Source: Sediminibacterium sp. FEMGT703S (GTDB lineage Bacteria > Bacteroidota > Bacteroidia > Chitinophagales > Chitinophagaceae). Taken from it: 64,000 nucleotides of DNA. The number at the start of each line of letters is the position of its first letter. Within the stretch, counting starts at the first letter, position 1. Shown one piece after another: positions 55,194 to 63,700 of the stretch. The stretch covers positions 372,001-436,000 of the forward strand of contig PGCO01000002.1 in NCBI GenBank assembly GCA_002786355.1. The letters run 5' to 3'. The position numbers and the translations under genes were made by a program. The notes under the pieces were generated by a model, which was not told where the DNA came from, searched no databases, and saw nothing but the letters and a program-made list of their open reading frames with translations.

Positions 55194-56351
55194 TTACATA
55201 TGTAACAACGAAGCGGCGAAGTTACGTGCCTCTGCGTCGCTATCAAAATAGTCCTGTAAAGTTGGCTTTTCGATAAACTTAATTTTATTCATGGTTTGTT
55301 CAACCACTTCAGTAATATCTAAAAATCCAATTCGGTTTCTTAGGAATGCAAATACAGCCATTTCATTGGCCGCATTCATCACACATGCCATATTCCCCCC
55401 CTTAAACAAAGCTTCAGTAGCTAAAGCAAGATTGCGAAATGTTTTCATGTCCGGCTCTTCAAAAGTTAAAGTGCCCGGTTTTTTAAAATCGTAACGAGGG
55501 AAATCATTTGGAATTCTTTGCGGAAAAGCCAAAGCATATTGAATAGGCAATTTCATATCGGGCAATCCCATTTGAGCTTTAATGCTTCCATCTTCAAATT
55601 GAACCATACTATGTATAATGCTTTGAGGATGAATCACCACTTGAATTTGAGTTGCTTCCAAATTGAATAACCATTTAGCTTCAATCATTTCAAGCCCTTT
55701 ATTCATAAGGGTTGCCGAGTCAATGGTAATTTTTGCACCCATACTCCAATTTGGATGCTGCAAAGCATGATCACGTTTCACATTAACCAAAAAATTGGGT
55801 TTCTTCCCTAAAAAAGGACCACCACTTGCAGTCAAAATAATCTTTTCAATTTTATTTCTACCCTCCCCTACCAAACATTGAAAAATAGCAGAATGCTCAC
55901 TGTCTACAGGAATAACAGCCACGCGTTTTTCAACTGCTTTTTGCATTACTAAATCACCAGCTACTACCAAAGTTTCTTTATTAGCTAATGCAATAGGCTT
56001 ACCTAGTTCAATCGCATTTAAAGTAGGTTTTAAACCAGCATACCCAACAATGGCAGCCAACATCATATCATAACAATCAATAGAAGCAGCTTCAGCTAAA
56101 GCATCTTCTCCTGCAAATACTTTTATATTAGTATTCGCAAGTGCCGCTTTAACCGTCTGGTACTTTTTTTCATCTCCAATAACCACAATATTTGGATTAA
56201 AGAGAATCGCTTGTTTAATTAAAAGTTCATCATTGCTTTGTGCAGTTAAAATTTCTGCACTGAACATTTCAGGATTGGCTTTAATTACTTCGAGTGCTTG
56301 TGTTCCAATAGATCCAGTGGAACCGAATATTGCAATGCGTTTTTGATTCAT
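55194..56351 (-). CDS. dxr: 1-deoxy-D-xylulose 5-phosphate reductoisomerase
   Basis: A 385-residue enzyme of the MEP isoprenoid pathway that converts DXP to MEP with NADPH. Key motifs are IAIFGSTGSIGTQALEVI (NADPH), ALANKETLVVAGDLV, VIPVDSEHSAIFQCL (metal-binding acidic residues), LTASGGPFLGK and IDSATLMNKGLEMIEAKWLF. I use the ATG at 56351 (MNQKRIAIFG); a TTG at 56387 gives a non-homologous extension. Spacing to GH3-like (upstream) and rseP (downstream) suggests co-transcription. The dxr-rseP order is common in bacteria. Confidence 0.96.
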   Translation of the reverse strand: MNQKRIAIFGSTGSIGTQALEVIKANPEMFSAEILTAQSNDELLIKQAILFNPNIVVIGDEKKYQTVKAALANTNIKVFAGEDALAEAASIDCYDMMLAAIVGYAGLKPTLNAIELGKPIALANKETLVVAGDLVMQKAVEKRVAVIPVDSEHSAIFQCLVGEGRNKIEKIILTASGGPFLGKKPNFLVNVKRDHALQHPNWSMGAKITIDSATLMNKGLEMIEAKWLFNLEATQIQVVIHPQSIIHSMVQFEDGSIKAQMGLPDMKLPIQYALAFPQRIPNDFPRYDFKKPGTLTFEEPDMKTFRNLALATEALFKGGNMACVMNAANEMAVFAFLRNRIGFLDITEVVEQTMNKIKFIEKPTLQDYFDSDAEARNFAASLLHM

Positions 56352-56411
56352 AGGTGGTTTATCCTTTACGTGGGCATAATTACACAAAATACACCAAAAT
56401 TTTCTTTACTG

Positions 56412-57911
56412 TTACCCAGTTATCACAAATTGACTCAAATCATCGGCAATTCTTCGGTCATTACTCAATCGAGGAACTTTGTTTTGCCCCCCCAATTTTC
56501 CGATTGAACGCATATATTCTATAAAGCCATTTTTTTGAACTAGATTAATTTTTAGTGGCAATAAAATATTGCCTTTCATTAAATCTTGATAATACACATT
56601 CTTATTACTCAACGAATCATTCAAATGAGCGGCAAATGCATTTAAATTGTTGGGCAATGATTCAAATTCGATAAACCATTCGTGGTAACTTTTTCCTTCC
56701 CCCTGTTGAATCATAGGAGCAACAGTAAACTCAGTTACTTTTGCAGGATGAACAGCTAACGTAGCTTTTATTGCAGCTTCTACTTCTTCTCCAATTACAT
56801 GTTCCCCAAAAGCCGAAATAAAATGTTTTGTTCTACCAGTAACAATTATTCTAAAGGGATTTAAGCTGACGAATTTGATAGTGTCTCCAATATTATAGCC
56901 CCACAATCCAGCATTGCTATTAATGATCAAAGCATAGTTCTCACCCAACTTCACCTCACTCAAACTCAACCTAGTGGGGAATTCATTAAAAATTTCGCCA
57001 GCAGGAATAAATTCAAAAAATATACCACTATTGGTATTGAGCAACATCCCCTCTTGATCTTGAGAATCTTGAAAAGCAAAAAAACCTTCGCTGGCTGGAA
57101 ATAATTCAATCGAATCAATTTTTTTACCAATGCTCTCAAACAGTCTTGCTTTATAAGGTTCAAAATTGACTCCTCCTTGAACCATGATACTAAAATGAGG
57201 AAATAAAGTAGAAATATTCTTACCTGTCTTTTCGATTAGCCTATCAAAATACATTTGCATCCAAGGTGGAATACCACTAATTAAAGTCATGTCTTTCTGA
57301 ATGGTTTCCGCAACAATTTTATCCAATTTGGTTTCCCAGTCTTCAATACAATTGGTTTCAAAACTAGGTAACTGATTAGACCTTAAGTAAGCAGGAATAT
57401 GATGATTTACAATTCCACTCAGTCTTCCTGTTGGAATATTACCTGTTCTTTCTAAAATAGGAGAACCACTTAGAAATATCATTTTACCATTGGCAAAAGC
57501 AGTATTTCCTGTTTCAGCCATATAGCAAAACAAGGCGTTTCTAGCTGTTTGAATATGGTTGGGAATAGAATCTTTAGTAATAGGTATGTATTTAACGCCA
57601 CTGGTAGTTCCACTCGTTTTTGCAAAATAAATCGGTTTCCCTTTCCAAAGAACATTGGATTTTCCTTCTTTAATTTGTTCTATATAAGGTTTAATCAATT
57701 CATAGTCTCGAATTGGTACAGATTGAATAAAACTGGCATGGTTGTCCACTTGATTCAAGCGGTGATCTTTCCCAAATTGGGTAGCAGCTCCATTTTTGAT
57801 GAGCGATTTAAAGATGATATCCTGATGCTGTACCGCCTGCATCATCCCCTTTCTTGTCTTATTATATATTACATTGGCAAAAGGTTTTGCCAGTAAAGAT
57901 TTAAAGTTCAT
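56412..57911 (-). CDS. GH3-like acyl-adenylating protein
   Basis: A 499-residue soluble protein of the GH3 auxin-responsive promoter family, part of the acyl-adenylating superfamily. In plants these join amino acids to acyl acids such as indoleacetate; bacterial members have no assigned substrate. The ATP motif is YFAKTSGTTSGVKYIPITKDS. Other family parts are FLSGSPILERTGNIPTGRLSGI, PWMQMYFDRL, VQGGVNFEPYKARLFE, ELFPASEGFFAFQDS and NSNAGLWGYNIGDTIKFVSLNPFRIIVTGRTKHFIS. Its promoter box lies 25 nt upstream. It is followed by dxr. Confidence 0.87.
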   Translation of the reverse strand: MNFKSLLAKPFANVIYNKTRKGMMQAVQHQDIIFKSLIKNGAATQFGKDHRLNQVDNHASFIQSVPIRDYELIKPYIEQIKEGKSNVLWKGKPIYFAKTSGTTSGVKYIPITKDSIPNHIQTARNALFCYMAETGNTAFANGKMIFLSGSPILERTGNIPTGRLSGIVNHHIPAYLRSNQLPSFETNCIEDWETKLDKIVAETIQKDMTLISGIPPWMQMYFDRLIEKTGKNISTLFPHFSIMVQGGVNFEPYKARLFESIGKKIDSIELFPASEGFFAFQDSQDQEGMLLNTNSGIFFEFIPAGEIFNEFPTRLSLSEVKLGENYALIINSNAGLWGYNIGDTIKFVSLNPFRIIVTGRTKHFISAFGEHVIGEEVEAAIKATLAVHPAKVTEFTVAPMIQQGEGKSYHEWFIEFESLPNNLNAFAAHLNDSLSNKNVYYQDLMKGNILLPLKINLVQKNGFIEYMRSIGKLGGQNKVPRLSNDRRIADDLSQFVITG

Positions 57912-57935
57912 AGGCTAAATTTGATACCAGAATAA

Positions 57936-57943
57936 CAAAAATA
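57936..57943 (-). promoter_or_regulatory. -7 promoter box TATTTTTG for the GH3-dxr-rseP group
   Basis: An exact TAnnTTTG match on the minus strand, 24 nt upstream of the ATG at 57911, in the 149-nt divergent region shared with rplU. Confidence 0.6.
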
Positions 57944-58031
57944 GGCTTATCGGAGTCGGTTTGAGTGGCTTTGTTGCTTATTTAGCAATAATTTATTTCT
58001 AAAATCTTTGTGATATATCCCTCAAAAACCT

Positions 58032-58059
58032 TACCTTTGCCGTCCTAATTTTGGACAGC
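58032..58059 (+). promoter_or_regulatory. rplU promoter boxes and start-site hairpin
   Basis: Two exact TAnnTTTG boxes lie in tandem: TACCTTTG at 58032-58039 and TAATTTTG at 58046-58053. If the first is used, the leader contains an inverted repeat GCCGTCC (58039-58045) and GGACAGC (58053-58059) with one C-A mismatch and a 7-nt loop, ending 1 nt before the ATG. Such a hairpin could shield the start codon. The loop is the second -7-like sequence, so the two readings compete. Confidence 0.45.
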
Positions 58060-58060
58060 T

Positions 58061-58366
58061 ATGTTAGCAATAGTAAAAATCGCAGGTCAACAATTTAAAG
58101 TACAAGAAGGTCAAAATTTGTACGTTCCCCACCTGCAGGGTAAAACCGGAGACAAAGTAGAGTTTAACGATGTACTGTTCGTAGACAACGGCGGTAACAT
58201 TTCAACAGGAGATGCTATTAAAGCAACTGTGAAAGCGGAAATCGTTAGCGACCTGGTACAAGGCGAAAAAGTGATCGCCTTTAAAATGAAAAGAAGAAAG
58301 GGCTTTCGTAAAAAGCACGGACACAGAACTCATTATACCAGAATCAAAATTGAAAGCATCGCTTAG
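58061..58366 (+). CDS. rplU: 50S ribosomal protein L21
   Basis: A 101-residue ribosomal protein that binds 23S rRNA. The segments MLAIVKIAGQQFKVQEGQ, GDKVEFNDVLFVDNGG, GEKVIAFKMKRRKGFRKKHGHR and YTRIKIESI are typical of the family, and the length is normal. It is the first gene of the conserved rplU-rpmA pair, with rpmA starting 48 nt after its stop. A small hairpin touches its start codon. Confidence 0.98.
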   Translation: MLAIVKIAGQQFKVQEGQNLYVPHLQGKTGDKVEFNDVLFVDNGGNISTGDAIKATVKAEIVSDLVQGEKVIAFKMKRRKGFRKKHGHRTHYTRIKIESIA

Positions 58367-58414
58367 TAATTAACACTTTATTGGTTTATTCCAATAATTT
58401 AAAATCATACAATT

Positions 58415-58681
58415 ATGGCACACAAAAAAGGGGAAGGTAGTGTTAAGAACGGTCGTGATTCTCAGAGCAAACGCTTAGGTGTAAAAATCTATGGTGGTCA
58501 GCCTGCATTATCTGGCAACATTATCATTCGTCAAAGAGGAACTCAATACCATCCAGGTAAAAATGTTGGAGTTGGAACAGACTTTACTTTATTCGCATTA
58601 TCTGATGGAATAGTTGAATTCAAAAAAGGAAAAGCAGACAAAACAACTGTATCTGTTTTACCTGCAGAAGCTACTGCATAA
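58415..58681 (+). CDS. rpmA: 50S ribosomal protein L27
   Basis: An 88-residue ribosomal protein near the peptidyl-transferase centre. It has [24 protein letters not shown] and [23 protein letters not shown]. The N-terminus begins AHKKGEGS without the Firmicutes-type cleaved extension, so no processing is expected. It follows rplU in the usual order. Confidence 0.98.
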   Translation: MAHKKGEGSVKNGRDSQSKRLGVKIYGGQPALSGNIIIRQRGTQYHPGKNVGVGTDFTLFALSDGIVEFKKGKADKTTVSVLPAEATA

Positions 58682-58755
58682 AAAATATTTTTTGTAGTTC
58701 CAAATAAGATTTTTATTTTTAATGTATTATTTACTAACCATTAAATCTAAAAAAC

Positions 58756-59001
58756 ATGGCAACTGCAAAAAAAGCTGCTCCTAAAAAAGCCGCTGCAAAA
58801 AAAGCTGCACCAAAAAAAGCTGCTGCTCCTAAGAAAGCTGCTGCAAAAAAAGCCGCTCCTAAAAAAGCCGCTGCAAAAAAAGCTGCTCCTAAAAAGGCTG
58901 CTGCTAAGAAAGCTGCTCCTAAAAAAGCTGCTGCTAAGAAAGCCGCTCCTAAAAAAGCTGCTAAGAAAGCTGCTCCTAAAAAAGCCGCTAAGAAGAAGTA
59001 A
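58756..59001 (+). CDS. Lys/Ala-rich histone-H1-like DNA-binding protein
   Basis: An 81-residue, extremely basic protein composed almost entirely of Lys, Ala and Pro in repeats of the type KKAAPKKAA, after the start MATAKKAAPKK. It resembles the C-terminal tails of eukaryotic histone H1 and the small H1-like proteins of some bacteria (for example the AlgP and Hc1 type repeats). A nonspecific DNA- or RNA-binding role is likely. There are no other domains. It follows rpmA by 74 nt and ends before a strong terminator. The repeats are likely to vary in number among strains. Confidence 0.8.
   Translation: MATAKKAAPKKAAAKKAAPKKAAAPKKAAAKKAAPKKAAAKKAAPKKAAAKKAAPKKAAAKKAAPKKAAKKAAPKKAAKKK
58768..58998 (+). 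repeat. Tandem repeats encoding KKAAPKKAA units
   Basis: The DNA is built from reiterated AAAGCTGCTCCT-AAAAAAGCT-like units of 12-30 bp. Alternate GCT/GCC/GCA and AAA/AAG codons separate the copies, so the repeat is stronger in protein than in DNA. Such arrays can expand or contract by slippage. Confidence 0.75.
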
Positions 59002-59038
59002 TTTTCTTCTTATTTCTCAAGCAGAAATAGATTTAATG

Positions 59039-59067
59039 CCCGTTTCATATTTGGAACGGGTTTTTTA
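59039..59067 (+). terminator. Intrinsic terminator after the H1-like gene
   Basis: CCCGTTTC-ATATTT-GGAACGGG (59039-59060) forms an 8-bp stem with one T-G pair, followed by six T residues and ATTT. It lies 38 nt after the stop at 59001 and closes the rplU-rpmA-H1 region. Confidence 0.85.
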
Positions 59068-59081
59068 TTTGGAACCTGTTT

Positions 59082-59089
59082 TAAATTTG
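59082..59089 (+). promoter_or_regulatory. -7 promoter box TAAATTTG for the PolX-like gene
   Basis: An exact TAnnTTTG match, 32 nt upstream of the ATG at 59122 and just after the terminator. Confidence 0.6.
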
Positions 59090-59121
59090 CAAGAAAGCAA
59101 TCAAGTACCTAATTTTCCAGC

Positions 59122-60798
59122 ATGATAACCAATGATGAAATTTCAGATAGTTTTTCTTTATTAGCCAAACTAATGGATATACATGGCGACAATCCATTTA
59201 AGGCGAAATCCTATGCAGCAGCGGCTTTTAGCGTTGATAAGTTAACCACACCATTATCGGAAATGAATCAAAAAGATATTTTTTCGATCAAAGGAATTGG
59301 TGAGAGTGCAGGAAATAGAATCATAGAAATATTGCAAACCGGAAGGCTTCAATTATTAGAGGACATCATTTCTAAAACACCTGCTGGTATTTTAGAAATG
59401 CTCAAAATAAAAGGAATTGGCCCAAAGAAAATAGCAACGATATGGAAGGAATTAGAAATTGAAACTTTAGGCGAGTTACTCTATGCATGCAATGAAAACC
59501 GATTGACTTTATATAAAGGTTTTGGAGAAAAAACACAACAAAACATTAAAGAGTCCATTGAATTTTACATGGGTGCCATGGGCAGGTATCTTTACCAGCA
59601 AGTAGAAAGTTTTTCAAAAGAGTTAGAAAATATTTTGAAAACTACCCTCCCCTTTTCTTTTCAACTTACTGGAGAAATGAGAAGGCAAATGGAAATTATT
59701 GATTCAATTGATTGGGTTACAACTGCAAATGCTAATGACCTAATTCATTTCATGCAGTCTCTTCAATTTAAATTAATTGAAGAGCTAACAACCAGTTTAA
59801 GTTTTAAAAATGAACAAAATATAACTGTCAAATTCATTTTAGCTGATCTTAAAAATTTTCAAGCCAGATTATTTGAGACGAGTTGCAGCGAAGAATTTTT
59901 AATGGAGTGGAATAAAATAACGAAATGGGATAATCAGTTATTTTTTGCACACGAAGAAGACATTTTTTCAACCTACAATATATGTCCTATTCCAACTTGC
60001 CAAAGGGAGTCTACAACAATTATACACCAAGCAATCCATAACGATTTACCTAACCTAATTGAAAAAGATGATATTGCGGGTATCATTCATGCTCATAGCA
60101 CATGGAGTGATGGAGGAAATAGTTTAGCTGAAATGGCGGCAGCAGCAATGGCAAAAGGCATGCAATATTTAGTCATTAGCGATCACTCTAAATCGGCTTT
60201 TTATGCAAACGGACTTAGTGCAGAAAGAATACTAGAACAGCACAAAGAGATAGCTGCAATCAATCAAAAATTAAGTCCTTTTAAAATATTTAAAAGTATT
60301 GAAAGCGATATATTGAACGATGGAAGTTTAGACTACCCAGATGAAATACTAGCTAGTTTTGACGTGGTAATTGCCTCTGTTCATTCCAATTTAAAAATGA
60401 GTGAAGAGAAAGCAAATGCAAGACTGTTAAAAGCCATTGAAAACAAATACACTTCTATTCTAGGCCATATGACTGGTCGCTTACTCTTAAGCAGAGCAGG
60501 ATACCCGATTAACCATGATTTAATTATAGACGCTTGTGCAGCCAATGGAGTTGTAATAGAATTGAATGCGCACCCACGAAGATTAGATATAGACTGGCGT
60601 TGGATAGAAAAGGCCATCAAAAAAAAGGTACTTATTTCAATTAATCCAGATGCACATACTATTGATGGGTTAGACGATTGTAAATACGGGGTTTTAGTTG
60701 CCCAAAAAGCAGGCTTGGCAAAAAATCAGAACCTTAGTAGTTTTAATTTAAAACAATTTGAACAATTTGTTCAACTACAAAAGACCAAACGAAACTAA
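59122..60798 (+). CDS. PolX-like protein with degenerate polymerase site and intact PHP domain
   Basis: A 558-residue protein with the layout of bacterial DNA polymerase X: helix-hairpin-helix modules (residues about 1-150; IKGIGESAGNRI, IKGIGPKKIATIW), a nucleotidyltransferase region (about 155-300) and a C-terminal PHP domain (about 315-558). The polymerase motif GSxRR-x6-DxD reads TGEMRRQMEIIDSID, so the first catalytic Asp is Ser195; the third Asp position appears to be Lys237. PHP metal motifs are intact: HAHSTWSD (H323, H325), SDHS, SVHSN and NPDAH. It may be a PHP nuclease or phosphoesterase rather than a polymerase. Its stop overlaps the convergent kinase gene by 4 nt. Confidence 0.85.
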   Translation: MITNDEISDSFSLLAKLMDIHGDNPFKAKSYAAAAFSVDKLTTPLSEMNQKDIFSIKGIGESAGNRIIEILQTGRLQLLEDIISKTPAGILEMLKIKGIGPKKIATIWKELEIETLGELLYACNENRLTLYKGFGEKTQQNIKESIEFYMGAMGRYLYQQVESFSKELENILKTTLPFSFQLTGEMRRQMEIIDSIDWVTTANANDLIHFMQSLQFKLIEELTTSLSFKNEQNITVKFILADLKNFQARLFETSCSEEFLMEWNKITKWDNQLFFAHEEDIFSTYNICPIPTCQRESTTIIHQAIHNDLPNLIEKDDIAGIIHAHSTWSDGGNSLAEMAAAAMAKGMQYLVISDHSKSAFYANGLSAERILEQHKEIAAINQKLSPFKIFKSIESDILNDGSLDYPDEILASFDVVIASVHSNLKMSEEKANARLLKAIENKYTSILGHMTGRLLLSRAGYPINHDLIIDACAANGVVIELNAHPRRLDIDWRWIEKAIKKKVLISINPDAHTIDGLDDCKYGVLVAQKAGLAKNQNLSSFNLKQFEQFVQLQKTKRN

Positions 60799-63700
60799 TT
60801 ACCTACTGCAACGGGAATTTTTAGCTCAAAAATGGTTCCGACACCATCAATTGATTCATATTGGATTGATCCATTTGCGTGTTCAATAATCCCCTTGCAT
60901 ATTGCTAATCCAAGTCCTGTACCTGCAGACTTTGTGGTAAAATTGGGTCTAAACATATTCCCATGCATTGCAGACGGAATACCCCCAGAATAATCTTTTA
61001 TCGTGATGACAACATACTCTTGTTGATTAACCAGCTTAATTTCAATTGCTGCTGTACCATTTAAGTCCTTACCCGCTTCTACTGAGTTTTGAATTAAATT
61101 CATGAACAATCGATTAATTTGAACTTTATCCGCCTCTATCATAGCGTTTGTAGATTCATCTACAAAACGAATAGAAACGGAAGCATCCCCAGAGTAAAGA
61201 CTTTGCATAGAGTGGATAGTAGTTACCACAGAAAACTTTTCGAGAGTCACAATCCCAATATTTGCAAACTGTGAAAAATCACCAGCAATTTTAGCTAATT
61301 GATCTATTTGCTCAACCAATGTTTTAGCCAAATTAGTAGTTAAAACAGTTACATTGGGAGCGCCCTGCTGAATTGCTTGTTGTAAATATTGGATGCTTAG
61401 TTTCATTGGCGTAAGTGGATTTTTAATTTCATGTGCCACTTGCCTTGCCATTTCTCGCCAAGCCCCCTCTCTTTCTGTTTTTGCGAGAGATGCTGCACTC
61501 AATTCTAACTTACGAACCATATTATTGTACTCATTAACGAGAACCCCAATTTCGTCGTCTCTATTCCAAACTATTTGTTGATTCTTGACACCCAAGTTCA
61601 TCTTCTGCATAGTAGACCCGATTAATCTTAAAGAAGCAGTAATCTGATTGGTTATAAAGAATGCAATAGCACCTGCCAAAAGAAAAATAAAAGCGTTTAG
61701 ATTAATCAATGTTGCTAAAAACCCAGAAATTTCTTGGTTTAAATCAATTTGTGAATTGAGATAAGGAATGTTTAAATAGCCATAGGTATTTCCACTCTCT
61801 GAAATCAAAGGGATATAAATACTTAAGTAACCAAATTTGCCAATGGTTTCAGATTGTATGAAGCGAATTTTATTTTTACGCCGCATTTCCATGAATGCAA
61901 TTGGATGCATTTTTTTACTCAATAGGTTCTTATTATAAATATAAGGTTGAGTAGAAATCAACAAATCGCCTTCTCCAGTATAATAATTAATATCTACGTC
62001 ATGTAAATCGGAAATCTCGGCAATCACTTGTTCTAATTCATTTTTAACACCAGAATTACTAGGCTCATCATCTAATGCTAAAATGCTTACGATCCTTGTA
62101 TTCAATTCGTTAGCCATTACTTGTATAGACTTAGAAAGCCGCTCTTCGTTCGAATGATTATACCGATAAATAAAAAAAGAGATTGTAGCGATACCAATTA
62201 CCAAAAAAGAAAAAACACTTACAAATATAATGGTAGCTTGAATTTGAGTTCGAATATTAAACTGAAGCAATTTTTTCACAAGATTTATTCGAAACTTAAC
62301 CTTGACTAAAATTGACCCTACATGAAAAACAAAAATGATTAATAAAAAAGAGCAGAATAGATAGGCAAATAAAGTGACAGATTCAATTAACCATGTATTC
62401 CTTTTTACAACAACCACCTGACGTTCATTACCGGCATTGTACCATAATTCGGTAAAATCATTTTGAGTTGTATAAGTAAACTCGAACTGTGGTAAATTGT
62501 AAGAACTAAGCACAGTAGGGAAATTATAACTATTGAAATGATTAATTATTTTCCCTTTATAATAAATAGCATAAGCGTAATTGCTATTTAAATCTGAAAC
62601 TATATCCTGTGATTGATTAAATAATTCAGGGTATAATGCTTCACTTTTATACCGCTTAGAGTTCATTACAATAAACAAATAGCCTATAATTGAATTACTC
62701 TTTTCTACAGTAACTTGATAAATGTAATTATAGCCTTTAATGGTATTTTCATAGGTAAACAAATTGGGAATCTCCGTAGCATTGGCCTGATTGAGAACAA
62801 GTGTTTTTATGGATGCATAATTCAATGAATCCTCATTAAACAGGGGATGGAAAAGACTATCGAAAGTATAAATCCGAGTATCATACTTATTTAAATAGCC
62901 AGAGAAATTTTGGTTAATCAAACTGTCTTTGACAAACTTATTAGCATATTCACTTTCATGAAAACGGCTAAAATTTTCGCTTAAAAAATTATTATTGAAA
63001 TTGGCAGTGGCAATCTTTAGTAAACTTTCTCCTGATGGATCCGATTGAATCGCTAATTTTTCAGCAATCCTTTTCCGCTGTTCAAATTCGACCAAACGAT
63101 GCTGATAAATAACCAATGCAGCAATAGACATTGCAAAAATCATCATCCAAAAAATAAAAAAAGAAGATTTGAAAATGGGAATTCGGAAATCCTTGGCACG
63201 GATTTTAATTACTAAAAGAAAAAGAATCAACCAAAGAATGACTATAAAATGAAAAAGTATTTGAGCTGCATTATAGTAAAATAAAATATTAACGAATCCA
63301 CTTAATATTACAATGACGACCAATAGTCCTAATGATTTCTTTGAGACAACAAGTGGGGTTAGAATTATTTGAGACAAGTAGAAAAACCCAAGCACTAAAA
63401 AGCATAAAATAACAATGCTTATAGTACTGTATATAGACAAACTAAAGAAGTTAGTTACATCAAATGAAATTTTTGCATCTCTCACCAAACTTTGAACAAT
63501 ACCAATAACTAAAAACGCTGTACTGGTATAGATTAAAATTCGAATAATTTTATTCCATGGAGTGAATTCAGTAACCGGGAGCGCACTTTTGATTGAATAA
63601 TTGTTTTTCACAAAACGCGTAACCCAATAAAATAAGAATGCATTTAAAAACAGATCACCTAAAGATGGGTGTAAAAAATTGGATGCATAAATAGATGGAT

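Noticed and set aside
58679-58694. AAAAAATATTTTTT palindrome after rpmA as a terminator
   Set aside because: The stem has no GC pairs and is too weak to support an intrinsic terminator; the strong terminator is after the H1-like gene.
58768-58998. Repeat array considered as CRISPR or mobile repeat
   Set aside because: The repeats are in-frame coding units for Lys/Ala/Pro, without unique spacers or terminal repeats.
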